Assembly: GCF_003390325.1 (NCBI RefSeq) | Contig: NZ_QUOK01000005.1 | Span: forward strand, 248,001-312,000 | DNA length: 64,000 bases | Direction: 5' to 3' | Source: Rhodohalobacter sp. SW132 | Lineage (GTDB): Bacteria > Bacteroidota > Rhodothermia > Balneolales > Balneolaceae | The notes under the pieces: generated by a model | The model's database searches: none | What the model saw: the letters and a program-made list of their open reading frames with translations, nothing else | Told to the model about the DNA's origin: nothing | Program-made: the position numbers and the translations under genes | Part shown: in pieces, positions 50,746 through 60,152 of the stretch | How the letters are laid out: each line of letters starts with the position of its first letter | Position numbering within the stretch: position 1 is the first letter of the stretch

Positions 50746-52032
50746 TCAGTCAAAATCCGTAATCAGAACTTCCGAAGGTTCTTTCTCACCACGAAGCCTT
50801 TCGGATACTTCTTCGGCACCGCGCAGAACACGCAGCATGTTGAGACCCGCAATTTTTTCAAGATCTTCCTCAGAATATCCGCGCCGGAGCAGTTCCGCAA
50901 AAAGATCCGGGTAGGTTGATACATCTTCAAGTCCTTCAGGAAGTGTTGGGATTCCGTCGTAGTCCCCGCCAATACCGATATAATCCACGCCGATCTGATC
51001 GCGGATATAATCGATATGATCTGCTACCTGGGAAAGTGTTGATTTAGGTGCCGGTCCGTGTTCGTCATCCCATTCATCCATCTTTTCAGATACTACATTT
51101 GATAGTCCCGGATTCAGGTACTCCATCTTTCGCTGATAGGCAGCCCTTTCCGCAAAATATTGCCGCCGCTCTTCCGATGTGAATGTCTCAACAAAGGTGA
51201 CCATAACTAGGCCATCTTTCTCGGGAAGTATCTGCAGAACATCGTCCGGAACGTTCCTGGGGTGACCCGTTAATCCAAGTGCGTTGGAGTGCGAAAACAT
51301 TACCGGGGCTTCCGATACGCGAATGGCATCTTTCATTGTTGCGGGAGTTACGTGTGACAGATCTACCATCATCCCGAGGCGGTTCATTTCGCGAATCACC
51401 TCTTCGCCAAATTCATTGAGTCCATCGTGCTGCGGATCATCCCCGGCAGCATCGGCCCAGTCGAGTGTCCTGCCGTGAGTGATGGTCATGTACCGTGCGC
51501 CCAGTTCATAAAACATCCGCAAAGTTGCAAGAGAGTTGGCGATAGAGTGGCCGCCTTCCATTCCTATGAGCGAGGCAATTTTTCCATCCTCAAAAATCCG
51601 TTCCACATCATCAGCAGTCAGCGCCAGTTCAAAATGGTCGGGATACTTTTCTACCATCCGGTAGACAAAATCGATCTGCTCCATCGTCTGTTTTACAGCC
51701 TCATTTTCCGGGATATTTGCACTTACATACACACTCCACCACTGTGCGCCTACACGGCCATCGCGAAGCCGCGGAATATCGGTATGCATCGGGCGGTCGA
51801 GTTGAGTGGTATCGTAAAAATCGAGCTCAGAAAATTTATATCCCACCCGGTTTCGGTACTGCCAGGGAGTATCATTATGGCCGTCAAACAGCGGAACACG
51901 TTCCAGAATTTCAATGGCCTGCTGGCGGTACTGTTCGTCGGAGTCGGTGACGGACTGCGCTCCCGCACATGCGGTTTGAAAAAGCAGCAGCGCGGTTATT
52001 AAGAGTATGGATTTTAGTCTGGGTATCATCAT
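50746..52032 (-). CDS. Membrane dipeptidase (M19) lipoprotein
   Basis: 428 residues from the ATG at 52032, which opens a lipoprotein signal (MMIPRLKSILLITALLLFQT ACAG); an upstream start at 52077 would displace it. Zinc site of renal-dipeptidase type: FDGHNDTPWQ with His and Asp, GMEGGHS with bridging Glu, VDLSHVTPATM and FSHSNALGLTGHPRNVPD with the two later His. It cleaves dipeptides, including D-amino-acid or beta-lactam-like ones, at the cell envelope. Same strand and 50 bp downstream of the next lipoprotein gene, so probably one operon. Confidence 0.92.
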   Translation of the reverse strand: MMIPRLKSILLITALLLFQTACAGAQSVTDSDEQYRQQAIEILERVPLFDGHNDTPWQYRNRVGYKFSELDFYDTTQLDRPMHTDIPRLRDGRVGAQWWSVYVSANIPENEAVKQTMEQIDFVYRMVEKYPDHFELALTADDVERIFEDGKIASLIGMEGGHSIANSLATLRMFYELGARYMTITHGRTLDWADAAGDDPQHDGLNEFGEEVIREMNRLGMMVDLSHVTPATMKDAIRVSEAPVMFSHSNALGLTGHPRNVPDDVLQILPEKDGLVMVTFVETFTSEERRQYFAERAAYQRKMEYLNPGLSNVVSEKMDEWDDEHGPAPKSTLSQVADHIDYIRDQIGVDYIGIGGDYDGIPTLPEGLEDVSTYPDLFAELLRRGYSEEDLEKIAGLNMLRVLRGAEEVSERLRGEKEPSEVLITDFD

Positions 52033-52082
52033 ATCGGATTTGTTGAGTATTGATCTTTGAAATTGATTTATTTTCAACTGGT

Positions 52083-53339
52083 TTACATCTCTTCGGCTTC
52101 AGCCAGTTGTTCAAAACGGACAAACGCGGTACGAACGCGAATCAGCGGTTCGGTTTGAGTCCACGCAAAGAAGATTCCTTTATCCATCGGGGCAATTCTG
52201 GGGAAACCGCTCCTCCGGCTCGAGCTTGTGATTCCAACCCGCAAAGGCTCTCCCAGCTCATTTTCCGGCGACAGGGTCCGCATCATCACATACCCGGTAC
52301 CATTTCTGCCAGCAAGCCAGCTTACATATATTTTCCCGTCATCCCCAATGGCCAGATCGGCACGCCCCTGGGCGTATTCCCGTGCGACAACAACCGGATC
52401 ACCAAATGTATCCCCGCCATCTCTTGAAACGGCAACTTTCACAACCGAATCGTCATCCGCTTCGGTATACCACGAGACGGCAACCAGGTCACCATTCGCA
52501 TCAATTCTTGGGCCATTTACAGGGCAGCCACTGATTTGCCATCCATCTTCGTGGACTGGACGCGGATCGGACCACTCACCGGTTTCCAGATCGTACGATG
52601 CAATTGAAATATCGCGGATTTCATCTTCGGTTCGGTCGCGGTACACAGCCAGTGCCCTGCCGTTAGAAAGCACCATATCCGTTGAACAACAGTCGCAAAT
52701 CATGGCATCAATTTCTCTTTCGCGCGTGAGGGAGCCGTCACGGGAAACTTCAGCCGAGCGAAGCGTCATCGCTTTTTCGGGATCATCATATTCATCATGC
52801 CCGCGATCCTCCGTATTTCTTCCATCGAGCCAGATTGCCAAAACCCGATCAGAATCGAGCGGTTCCATCGACACAAACCCGTGCTCCGTTGCTGTTCCGT
52901 CGCGGTGTGGGGTGATGGGATCGGTCCAGCGGCGCGCCTCCTCCGCCGGAAACGCAATATTCACATTATAGGCGTACGGTCCGCCGGGAATTTTTCGAAG
53001 CCAGTGAGCGGCCACAACCTCTCCATCAAGAGAAACAACCGATGGAAAATCGGCAAAGTTTACAAAATAGTTAGTGCTCAGGCCAACCGTCCGGGGTGGT
53101 GTCCATCCCTCTTCATTATACGTCGTAAATTCAATGGCATAAATCTCTTCGTCAATGCCGGAGATCCAGCTCATGGTAATCGTACCCGAATCATCCTGAT
53201 GGAGATTGGGATAGCGGCTGCCGATTTCTGCCGGGTTATTCAGACTAAATTCAAATGTGGGCTGCTGCCTTTCCTGTTCACAGGCAAGCAGCAAGATGGA
53301 AATAAAAACGGCAATTAATGCCCGGGATAACAGATTCAT
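52083..53339 (-). CDS. Beta-propeller (sialidase-like) lipoprotein
   Basis: 418 residues. Lipobox LLLAC at Cys20. The mature protein has repeating propeller blades, with Asp-box-like turns such as VSRDGGDTFGDPVVV, HQDDSGTITMSWISG and IGDDGKIYVSWLAGRNG. A CDCC cluster in DAMICDCCSTDMV is a recurring feature of this group and could bind metal. No sialidase catalytic set is evident, so it is likelier a binding or scaffolding protein. Upstream of and probably co-transcribed with the dipeptidase. Confidence 0.75.
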   Translation of the reverse strand: MNLLSRALIAVFISILLLACEQERQQPTFEFSLNNPAEIGSRYPNLHQDDSGTITMSWISGIDEEIYAIEFTTYNEEGWTPPRTVGLSTNYFVNFADFPSVVSLDGEVVAAHWLRKIPGGPYAYNVNIAFPAEEARRWTDPITPHRDGTATEHGFVSMEPLDSDRVLAIWLDGRNTEDRGHDEYDDPEKAMTLRSAEVSRDGSLTREREIDAMICDCCSTDMVLSNGRALAVYRDRTEDEIRDISIASYDLETGEWSDPRPVHEDGWQISGCPVNGPRIDANGDLVAVSWYTEADDDSVVKVAVSRDGGDTFGDPVVVAREYAQGRADLAIGDDGKIYVSWLAGRNGTGYVMMRTLSPENELGEPLRVGITSSSRRSGFPRIAPMDKGIFFAWTQTEPLIRVRTAFVRFEQLAEAEEM

Positions 53340-53445
53340 ACGAAACCTTTTTGGTGATGATAATCCTTGGTATTTTATAACGGATCGGCGTTGCGGCCGG
53401 TTCCTAAAATAATCGTGATAGTTTAAACATCCTAACCGGTTTCCT

Positions 53446-55419
53446 TTGCTTCAGATAGACGGAATAACATTACATTTTGGTGAACGCGCCCTTTTTGACA
53501 ACATCAATACAATTATTAATCCCGGCGAGCGGATCGGCCTTGTAGGTCCAAATGGGGCAGGAAAATCGACTCTCCTCAAAATCATTGCCGGAGAACAGCA
53601 GGCGGATAGCGGCTCGATCAGCATGAGCAATGAAGCTACCGTTGGGTACCTGCCACAGGACGGGGTGGAACCTGATCCGGATCTGACCGTCTTTGAGGAA
53701 GTGGAACACGCGTTCTCTGAGATTATGAAATTGCGCGATCAGTTTGATACGGTACAGGCCAAAATGGAATCCGTAGCCGCTGACAGCGCTGAACATGAAG
53801 AGGCACTTCAGCAGTTTGGAGAAATACAGCACAAGCTGGAAAATTCCGGTTCCTACACGCTTCAGGCCGAAATTGAACGAATTCTGGCCGGACTCGGGTT
53901 TGATGAAGAAGATTTTATACGCTCCACAACCGAATTCAGCGGGGGCTGGCTGATGCGGATCGCGCTCGCAAAACTGTTACTTCGTCAGCCCACCTACCTT
54001 CTGCTCGATGAGCCCACCAACCACCTCGATATCGAATCGCTGCAGTGGATTGAAACATTTCTGAGAAATTATGATGGCGCCGTAATTATCGTATCGCATG
54101 ACCGGGCATTCCTGGATAATGTGACCACCCGAACGCTGGCCCTCAGCCGCGGATCACTCGATGATTACGCCGGGAACTATACGTTTTATGAAAAAAAATA
54201 TGCGAAGGAGAAGGAGCTGCTGAAACAGCAGTTTGAAAATCAGCAGAAGGAGATCAAGCAGACGCAAGAGTTTATCGACCGTTTTCGATACAAGGCTACC
54301 AAAGCGAAGCAGGTTCAGAGCCGGATCAAACAGCTCGAAAAAATGGAGCAGATTGAACTGGAGCAGGAACAGTCGGAGATCTCCTTCCACTTTCCGCCCG
54401 CCGCGCGGTCGGGCCAGGTGGTGATGAAGCTGGAAAATGTAGTAAAAAAATATGGCGACAACACCGTTTTTGACGGGCTTGATTATGAAATTGAACGGGG
54501 CGATAAGATTGCGGTGGTCGGGCCGAACGGTGCCGGTAAATCCACGATGATTCGCATCCTGGCCGGACTGGAACCCATTACAGACGGAGAGCGAAAAGTG
54601 GGCTACAACGTAACACCCGGCTATTTTGCCCAGCACCAGGCCGAAGAACTGGAGCCAAAAAATACGCCGCTGGATGAGATGCGGCTGGCCGGCTCAAATG
54701 AATCGGAGACAAAATTGCGTACCATCCTCGGGTCATTTTTGTTTGTCGGGGATGATGTGTTCAAGAAAGTTAGCGTACTTTCAGGTGGTGAAAAAAGCCG
54801 GGTGGCGCTGGCCAAAATGCTTTTGAGCGACGGCAATTTTCTGATTTTTGATGAGCCTACCAATCACCTTGATATGCAGTCGAAAGAGATCCTGCAGCAG
54901 GCACTCCAGCAGTTTGAGGGCACGCTGATGATTGTATCGCACGACCGTCATTTTCTCGACCCGATTGTCAACAAAACACTGGAAGTTCAGCCCGGACGGA
55001 TCAAAACCTGGCTCGGAAATGTGAGTTACTACCTCGACAAAAAAGCGTTAGAGGAGAATTCACCTGATGCTCAACCCGAACGCTCTAAAAACGGATCATC
55101 AGCCCAATCCAATACGGATGGACTCAGCCGAAAAGAGCAACGCAGGCTTGAGGCGGAAAAACGAAATGCTCTGTCAAAGAAAATCAAACCACTGAAAAAA
55201 CGCCTTCAGGAAATTGAAAAAGAAATTCAAACGCACGAAAACCGGATTTCAGAAATTGAATCAATGATGGCTGAGACCGATTTTTATGATGATTCTGAAA
55301 AGGTGAAAAAGGTCTCACTCGAATATGAAGAGTTAAAACATGAGCTGGGGCAGTCGTTCAACAAATGGGAAGAGATCGCCGGACGAATTGAGTTTATTGA
55401 GGAGGAGTATGAGAGTTGA
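53446..55419 (+). CDS. ABC-F family ATPase
   Basis: 657 residues, two fused ATPase domains and no membrane part. Walker A sites GPNGAGKS in both halves (about 36-43 and 358-365), signatures FSGGWLMRIALAK and LSGGEKSRVALAK, Walker B LLLDEPTNHLDI and LIFDEPTNHLDM. The charged interdomain linker (about 240-310) and C-terminal coiled coil (about 555-655) are of Uup/EttA type. It acts at the ribosome in translation or recovery of stalled complexes. Start is TTG at 53446 (MLQIDGITLHFGERALF); no ATG fits, since an in-frame TAG lies 27 bp upstream. Confidence 0.92.
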   Translation: MLQIDGITLHFGERALFDNINTIINPGERIGLVGPNGAGKSTLLKIIAGEQQADSGSISMSNEATVGYLPQDGVEPDPDLTVFEEVEHAFSEIMKLRDQFDTVQAKMESVAADSAEHEEALQQFGEIQHKLENSGSYTLQAEIERILAGLGFDEEDFIRSTTEFSGGWLMRIALAKLLLRQPTYLLLDEPTNHLDIESLQWIETFLRNYDGAVIIVSHDRAFLDNVTTRTLALSRGSLDDYAGNYTFYEKKYAKEKELLKQQFENQQKEIKQTQEFIDRFRYKATKAKQVQSRIKQLEKMEQIELEQEQSEISFHFPPAARSGQVVMKLENVVKKYGDNTVFDGLDYEIERGDKIAVVGPNGAGKSTMIRILAGLEPITDGERKVGYNVTPGYFAQHQAEELEPKNTPLDEMRLAGSNESETKLRTILGSFLFVGDDVFKKVSVLSGGEKSRVALAKMLLSDGNFLIFDEPTNHLDMQSKEILQQALQQFEGTLMIVSHDRHFLDPIVNKTLEVQPGRIKTWLGNVSYYLDKKALEENSPDAQPERSKNGSSAQSNTDGLSRKEQRRLEAEKRNALSKKIKPLKKRLQEIEKEIQTHENRISEIESMMAETDFYDDSEKVKKVSLEYEELKHELGQSFNKWEEIAGRIEFIEEEYES

Positions 55420-55422
55420 ACT

Positions 55423-55585
55423 GTTGAGTATCACGCTTTGGGTGCTGTGGAGTGTTACGCTGCGCGTAACGTTGAACTGTGGAATTGTTTACCCGTTTAC
55501 ACGTTTCGATGCCAAGAATACTCTTATCGCAATCGGCAATTCCACGATTCAACAGTTACACAGCACTTGAAGCGTGATACTCAAC
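55423..55585. repeat. Long branched inverted repeat after the ABC-F gene
   Basis: GTTGAGTATCACGCTT (55423-55438) and AAGCGTGATACTCAAC (55570-55585), perfect 16-bp ends; then GTGCTGTG/CACAGCAC (55442 / 55559), GTTGAA/TTCAAC and GTGGAATTG/CAATTCCAC (55479 / 55537). A side hairpin GTTACGC/GCGTAAC (55454-55470) branches from the left arm only. It starts 4 bp after the ABC-F stop and reaches to 50 bp before the thiolase gene. Confidence 0.8.
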
Positions 55586-55635
55586 AACCCAACGCTAAGT
55601 AATCATTTAACTACACATTAGTAATCAATAGTCCT

Positions 55636-56850
55636 ATGCCCGACCAAAACGAAGCGTTTATTGTTGATGCGATCCGAACTCCAATTGGCAACTTCCGCGG
55701 AACCCTTTCTCCTGTCCGGACCGATGATCTCGGGGCGATCGTGATCAAAGAGCTGATGAACAGGAATTCCGGTGTTGATCCAAAAGCGATTGACGACGTG
55801 ATTTTTGGCTGTGCCAACCAGGCAGGCGAGGATAACCGGAATGTGGCTCGGATGGCGCTCCTGCTGGCGGGCCTCCCCTACTCGGTACCGGGCGAGACGG
55901 TCAACAGGCTGTGCGCTTCAAGTATGTCAGCCGCCATTCATGCGCGCCGGGCGATTGCTGCCGACGAAGGAGAGATCTTTATCACCGGAGGTGTGGAGCA
56001 TATGACGCGCGGACCGTGGGCGATCTCAAAAGCATCCAAACCGTTTGGAAATGATGCAGAAATGCACGATACCAGTTTTGGCTGGCGGTTCATCAACCCG
56101 AAAATGGAGGAGCTGTACGGTACTGACGGGATGGGAAATACCGCTGAAAACCTCGTGGAAAAATATGGTATTGAACGGGAAGCGCAGGACAAGTTTGCCG
56201 CGTGGAGTCAGCTGAAAGCAGCCAAAGCCCGAGAAAGCGGCAGGCTGGCCGAAGAGATCGTGCCGGTGGAGATTCCGCGTAGAAAGCAGGATTCAATCCT
56301 TTTTAAAGATGATGAATTTATCCGTCCCGACACCACTGCCGAAGTTTTGGCAAAACTGCGACCGGCTTTCAAAAAAGATGGAAGTGTGACCGCCGGGAAT
56401 GCCTCCGGATTGAATGACGGATCGGCCGCCATGCTGATCGCATCCGGAAAAGCGTTGACGGATCACAACCTGGAGCCGATGGCGCGGATTGTATCCTCAG
56501 GCGTTGCGGGTGTAGAACCGAGAATTATGGGAATCGGCCCGGTTTACGCGTCGGAAATTGCGTTGAAACGTGCGGGTCTGTCCCTTGACGATATGGATAT
56601 CCTGGAGCTGAACGAAGCGTTTGCGGCACAGGTCCTTGCATGTACCAGAAAAATGGGAATTGAGGATCACGATGAGCGGATCAATCCAAATGGAGGAGCG
56701 ATAGCTTTGGGCCATCCACTTGGAGTAAGCGGTGCGCGGATTCTGCAAACAGCCGCGATCGAGCTTCAAAAGCAGAAAAAGCATTACGCACTGGTTACGA
56801 TGTGTGTGGGCGTTGGGCAGGGATATGCTGTGATTTTGGAAAGGGCTTAG
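55636..56850 (+). CDS. Thiolase, 3-oxoadipyl-CoA-thiolase-like
   Basis: 404 residues of the type II thiolase family. Catalytic Cys93 in VNRLCASSMSA, His in NPNGGAIALGHPLGVSGAR, second Cys in VTMCVGVGQG. The run GCANQAGEDNRNVARMALLL is typical of beta-ketoadipyl-CoA / PaaJ-PcaF enzymes, though acetyl-CoA acetyltransferase function is equally possible. It splits a beta-ketoacyl-CoA or makes acetoacetyl-CoA in the cytoplasm. No other fatty-acid or aromatic genes are beside it. Confidence 0.88.
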   Translation: MPDQNEAFIVDAIRTPIGNFRGTLSPVRTDDLGAIVIKELMNRNSGVDPKAIDDVIFGCANQAGEDNRNVARMALLLAGLPYSVPGETVNRLCASSMSAAIHARRAIAADEGEIFITGGVEHMTRGPWAISKASKPFGNDAEMHDTSFGWRFINPKMEELYGTDGMGNTAENLVEKYGIEREAQDKFAAWSQLKAAKARESGRLAEEIVPVEIPRRKQDSILFKDDEFIRPDTTAEVLAKLRPAFKKDGSVTAGNASGLNDGSAAMLIASGKALTDHNLEPMARIVSSGVAGVEPRIMGIGPVYASEIALKRAGLSLDDMDILELNEAFAAQVLACTRKMGIEDHDERINPNGGAIALGHPLGVSGARILQTAAIELQKQKKHYALVTMCVGVGQGYAVILERA

Positions 56851-57299
56851 GGGCTCACGCAACGGCGCTAAGGCGCGACGGTTAATGCATTTACAAATAA
56901 AGTATTAATGAGGCGAGACGTATTTATTGTCCTCTTTTATGGATTCACTTTCATATTTATTTCACTTTCCTACATGCTTTCTCCCAAAGCACACCCAATG
57001 AATTCTTCGATCCTTCCAGATTCCTGTGATATCAAACCATCCCCGGACTTTATATACTTCTTTCTGAATTGGTTTTTTTTAATACCTCGACATCATTCAA
57101 CTCCTGAATCAAGTCCATAAACTACTGAAGCTTTTTCTATTTTTAATTTTAATCGTTACTGGATCCATCATAACTCCAGATAATTTTTATTTTAGAGTTA
57201 CACAGACATACAAATTTCCTGGTATACGAAGTTGAAATCTGGATGAGATTTTTTGTTCAGCCTTGAGTTTTATTAAATCATCACAACTCTTCATTTTTT
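56851..57299. other. Intergenic gap, no gene seen
   Basis: 449 bp. A 70-codon open frame at 56908-57120 (MRRDVFIVLFYGFTFIF) is hydrophobic at first but then low in structure and ends in poor codon use; I do not accept it. A GGCGCTAAGGCGC hairpin lies near 56863-56877. AT-rich sequence before 57300 is probably the promoter of the next gene. Confidence 0.4.
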
Positions 57300-58634
57300 A
57301 TGAAATATAATCTACAAATTTTACTCCTACTTTTTATTTCCGCTGGGATCCTCGGCTGTGATTTTGAAAACGATACCTCATCCACAGAACCCGACGTCAA
57401 TCTCGTCCCCGTGGATTTTGGCTGGGCACAGTCTTCCGTCAATACAGTGGTCTTCCGGATCAACAGCATAGATAGCCATGATAATTTTCAGGTTATTTCT
57501 TATTACGACGATGAAGGAGCGGTGAAACTGGCTTCACGGTATCACGATGAAACAGATTGGCAGATCTACTCCACCCCATTCACCGGAGATGTGACCAATG
57601 CGCATAATGCAATCAGCATTGGGTTTGATGGGGATGGAAAACTTCACATGGTTTGGGGACTTCATAATGCTCCGATGCAGTATGTCCGGGCGGATCACCC
57701 GCAGGATAGTCTTTCGTTTTCTGATCCGGAGCCGATGACCGGGGAGTTTGAATCGTCTGTAACCTACCCGCAATTTTTCAAACTTCCCGATGGCGACCTG
57801 CTCTTTATGTATCGGGATGGCGGATCCGGCCGGGGTGATATCATGCTCAATCGCTATCACCTGCAGGAAGATCGCTGGAGTGCGCTTCAGCATCCGGTTA
57901 TTGATGGCGGCGGTGAGCTGAGCCCTTATCCAAATCCAATCGCCATCGACAGGGATGGTGGCTGGCATCTCTCCTGGAACTGGCGGGAAACTCCCGATGT
58001 GGCCAGCAATCACAATCTTGCGTACGCCTACTCTCCCGACGAGGGCGAAACCTGGCTGACATCTTCGGGAGACCGGTACGATCTGCCTATCAACGCTGAA
58101 AATGCTGATATTGTGAGGGAGATTCCGCAAAACAGTGACCTCATCAATCAAACCACAATGGCGGCCGATGCCGATGGCAACCCCTTAATTGCTACCTATT
58201 GGCGCGCTGATGACGGTGATGTGCCGCAGTATCATGTGATCCGGCGGGATAGCGAATCTGGTGAATGGATCACACACCAGGTCACGGAACGAACGCTCGA
58301 CTTCAGCCTCAGCGGATATGGCACACGGCGAATACCGATTGCAAGACCATTAGCCATCACCACGGAAGATAACCGTATTATCATGATCTTTCGCGATTTT
58401 GAACGGGGCGGCGGTGTTTCCGCATCTATCGGAGAGCCGCCAAATTATTCTGAATGGAGCATCATCGATCTTGACAGCACATCCGTTGGGCTTTGGGAAC
58501 CGACTTTCGATCCATCCAAATGGAAGAATGACGGCGAGCTGCATCTTTTCCATCAGAATGTGGGACAGGGTCAGGGCGAAACTTTGGAAGAGATTTCCGC
58601 GCAGCAGATTTCGGTCCTGGAATGGAAGCCGTAA
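57300..58634 (+). CDS. BNR_4 propeller lipoprotein, ulvan-lyase-like
   Basis: 444 residues. Lipobox GILGC at Cys20. The mature part is a BNR_4-type seven-bladed propeller with NAHNAISIGFDGDGKLHMVW GLHNAPMQYV early on, which gives His102 and His122 twenty residues apart, then TYPQFF (Tyr156) and LFMYRDGG (Arg172). In PL24/PL25 ulvan lyases a His pair, a Tyr and an Arg in this kind of layout form the active site, so polysaccharide cleavage is plausible. It could instead be a binding protein. No other polysaccharide genes sit around it. Confidence 0.75.
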   Translation: MKYNLQILLLLFISAGILGCDFENDTSSTEPDVNLVPVDFGWAQSSVNTVVFRINSIDSHDNFQVISYYDDEGAVKLASRYHDETDWQIYSTPFTGDVTNAHNAISIGFDGDGKLHMVWGLHNAPMQYVRADHPQDSLSFSDPEPMTGEFESSVTYPQFFKLPDGDLLFMYRDGGSGRGDIMLNRYHLQEDRWSALQHPVIDGGGELSPYPNPIAIDRDGGWHLSWNWRETPDVASNHNLAYAYSPDEGETWLTSSGDRYDLPINAENADIVREIPQNSDLINQTTMAADADGNPLIATYWRADDGDVPQYHVIRRDSESGEWITHQVTERTLDFSLSGYGTRRIPIARPLAITTEDNRIIMIFRDFERGGGVSASIGEPPNYSEWSIIDLDSTSVGLWEPTFDPSKWKNDGELHLFHQNVGQGQGETLEEISAQQISVLEWKP

Positions 58635-58713
58635 GAATTGGGACTGACAAGTATTTGATAATTATTTTTGAATGATTCGCCTTGAAACGGAAACATGAAT
58701 ATCAGAAATGAAT

Positions 58714-59175
58714 TCAGCACCCTTCTGTTCTTCGGGTGTCCACAATGGAGAATATTTTCCAGCCATCAGGTTTTTTTACCAGGTTCATCGTATTTACGCC
58801 GCAATGGCTGAATTCACCGCTTACAAAAAACTGGTACTCCATCCAGGCTGTTGCAAGGTTTTCATCTTCATGAGAAATAAACGAGGTAAGCTGCTCGTCG
58901 AGCGTGCCCGGTTCTGTCGCTGAAACCGAGCGGATAAAATCGTCAAACCGGGTTTCTCTCAAGCTCGTGTTCCCGTTCTCCTGAATCACTGTATGCAGCG
59001 TTGCCCCTTCTGTGATCAGCTCTCTGATTCGTTCACCATCGGAATCTCGCATCATATCGAAGAGCGTTGTAACCACTTTTTCTATTTCATTTCCCCTTTC
59101 ATCATTTCCATGACTATTGTATTCACCCGACTGGATAAGCACAAGTAAAGAACTAATTATTATTAACTTATTCAT
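58714..59175 (-). CDS. SnoaL/DUF4440-like exported protein
   Basis: 153 residues from the ATG at 59175, which opens the signal MNKLIIISSLLVLIQSG; a start at 59229 would bury it. NTF2-like pattern: EIEKVVTTLFDMMRDSDGER, TRFDDFIRSVSATEPG, ATAWMEYQFFVSGEFSHCGV and KPDGWKIFSIVDTRR at the end. Similar in type to the lipoprotein at 21840 but only distantly alike. Likely a periplasmic binding or isomerase-like protein. Converges on the BNR_4 gene. Confidence 0.75.
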   Translation of the reverse strand: MNKLIIISSLLVLIQSGEYNSHGNDERGNEIEKVVTTLFDMMRDSDGERIRELITEGATLHTVIQENGNTSLRETRFDDFIRSVSATEPGTLDEQLTSFISHEDENLATAWMEYQFFVSGEFSHCGVNTMNLVKKPDGWKIFSIVDTRRTEGC

Positions 59176-59263
59176 TATATATAATTTTTTGTTTCGATTT
59201 CTGAATGGGATATAGTAGCTAAACTTCACATAAGACGATACAAAAATAATTTGATATTATTAT

Positions 59264-59279
59264 AGTGTATTAGTATACT
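59264..59279. promoter_or_regulatory. Candidate operator of the GntR/ABC operon
   Basis: AGTGTATTAGTATACT, an imperfect 16-bp palindrome (AGT.TA..TA.ACT), 27 bp before the first gene of an operon whose last gene encodes a YtrA-type GntR regulator. Such regulators bind short two-fold sites in their own promoter. Confidence 0.45.
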
Positions 59280-59306
59280 GGTGCAGTACATAACTAATTT
59301 AATACT

Positions 59307-60152
59307 ATGGTCTCAATAAAAAATCTGTCCTTTGCATTTAAAAAGAATGAACCGCTCTTTAACGGGTTGAATCTCGATCTGCAGCCGGGCAAAACCTACG
59401 GTCTCTTCGGATTGAATGGCGCCGGTAAAAGTTCGTTGCTGAATATCATGACCGGAATGCTTTTCCCTGCAAAAGGCGAGTGCATGGTATTTGGAAAAGA
59501 ATCCCGGGAACGGGATCCGCTTGTTCTGAGTGAACTTTTTATTGTTCCCGAGCAGTTTGACCTGCCGTCACTTCCTATCCGAAAGTATATCGCCCTCCAC
59601 GCCCCGTTTTATCCACGGTTTGATGTGGAATTACTAAACCGTGCGATGGAAATTTTTGAAGTGAACGGTGATAAGAAGTTACCGGATCTCTCCTATGGTC
59701 AGCGTAAAAAATTCCTGATTTCCTTTGCATTCGCAACGCAGACCAAACTGCTGCTGATGGATGAACCCACAAACGGGCTCGACATCCCTTCGAAAAGTCA
59801 GTTTCGAAAACTACAGGCTTCGCTGCAGCGGGAAGATCGCTGCGTTGTGATCTCCACTCATCAGGTGAGAGATTTGGGTTCGATGATCGACCACATAACG
59901 GTACTGAAAGATGGAAATATTGTTTTCAATCACTCACTTGAGGAGATCCTGTCCACTATTTCATTTCAAAAAACAGATCCCAATCCAAATGAGGAGATCC
60001 TCTATTCAGAAGAAATTCTGGGAGGATTGCATGCCATCACACCATATAAAAACCGGGCAAAAGAGACAGATATTGACTTGGAACTGCTTTTTAACGGCAT
60101 TATCCATCAAACTGAGACAATAACACGCGAATTTAAATCGAGAGAAAAATGA
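59307..60152 (+). CDS. ABC transporter ATP-binding protein
   Basis: 281 residues. Walker A FGLNGAGKSS, signature LSYGQRKKFLI, Walker B LLLMDEPTNGLD and switch His in VISTHQVRD. First gene of a three-gene operon: its stop overlaps the permease start by four bases (ATGA), as does the permease stop with the regulator start. The layout (ATPase, membrane protein, YtrA-like GntR) is the usual one for envelope-stress or antibiotic-responsive ABC-2 systems. C-terminal 60 residues beyond the ATPase core are family typical. Confidence 0.92.
   Translation: MVSIKNLSFAFKKNEPLFNGLNLDLQPGKTYGLFGLNGAGKSSLLNIMTGMLFPAKGECMVFGKESRERDPLVLSELFIVPEQFDLPSLPIRKYIALHAPFYPRFDVELLNRAMEIFEVNGDKKLPDLSYGQRKKFLISFAFATQTKLLLMDEPTNGLDIPSKSQFRKLQASLQREDRCVVISTHQVRDLGSMIDHITVLKDGNIVFNHSLEEILSTISFQKTDPNPNEEILYSEEILGGLHAITPYKNRAKETDIDLELLFNGIIHQTETITREFKSREK

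Noticed and set aside
55340-55570. 76-codon open frame at the end of the ABC-F gene
   Set aside because: It overlaps the ABC-F coding region in another frame and then runs through the inverted repeat.
56908-57120. 70-codon open frame after the thiolase gene
   Set aside because: Hydrophobic start but no family, poor codon use and no ribosome site; probably chance in AT-rich sequence.
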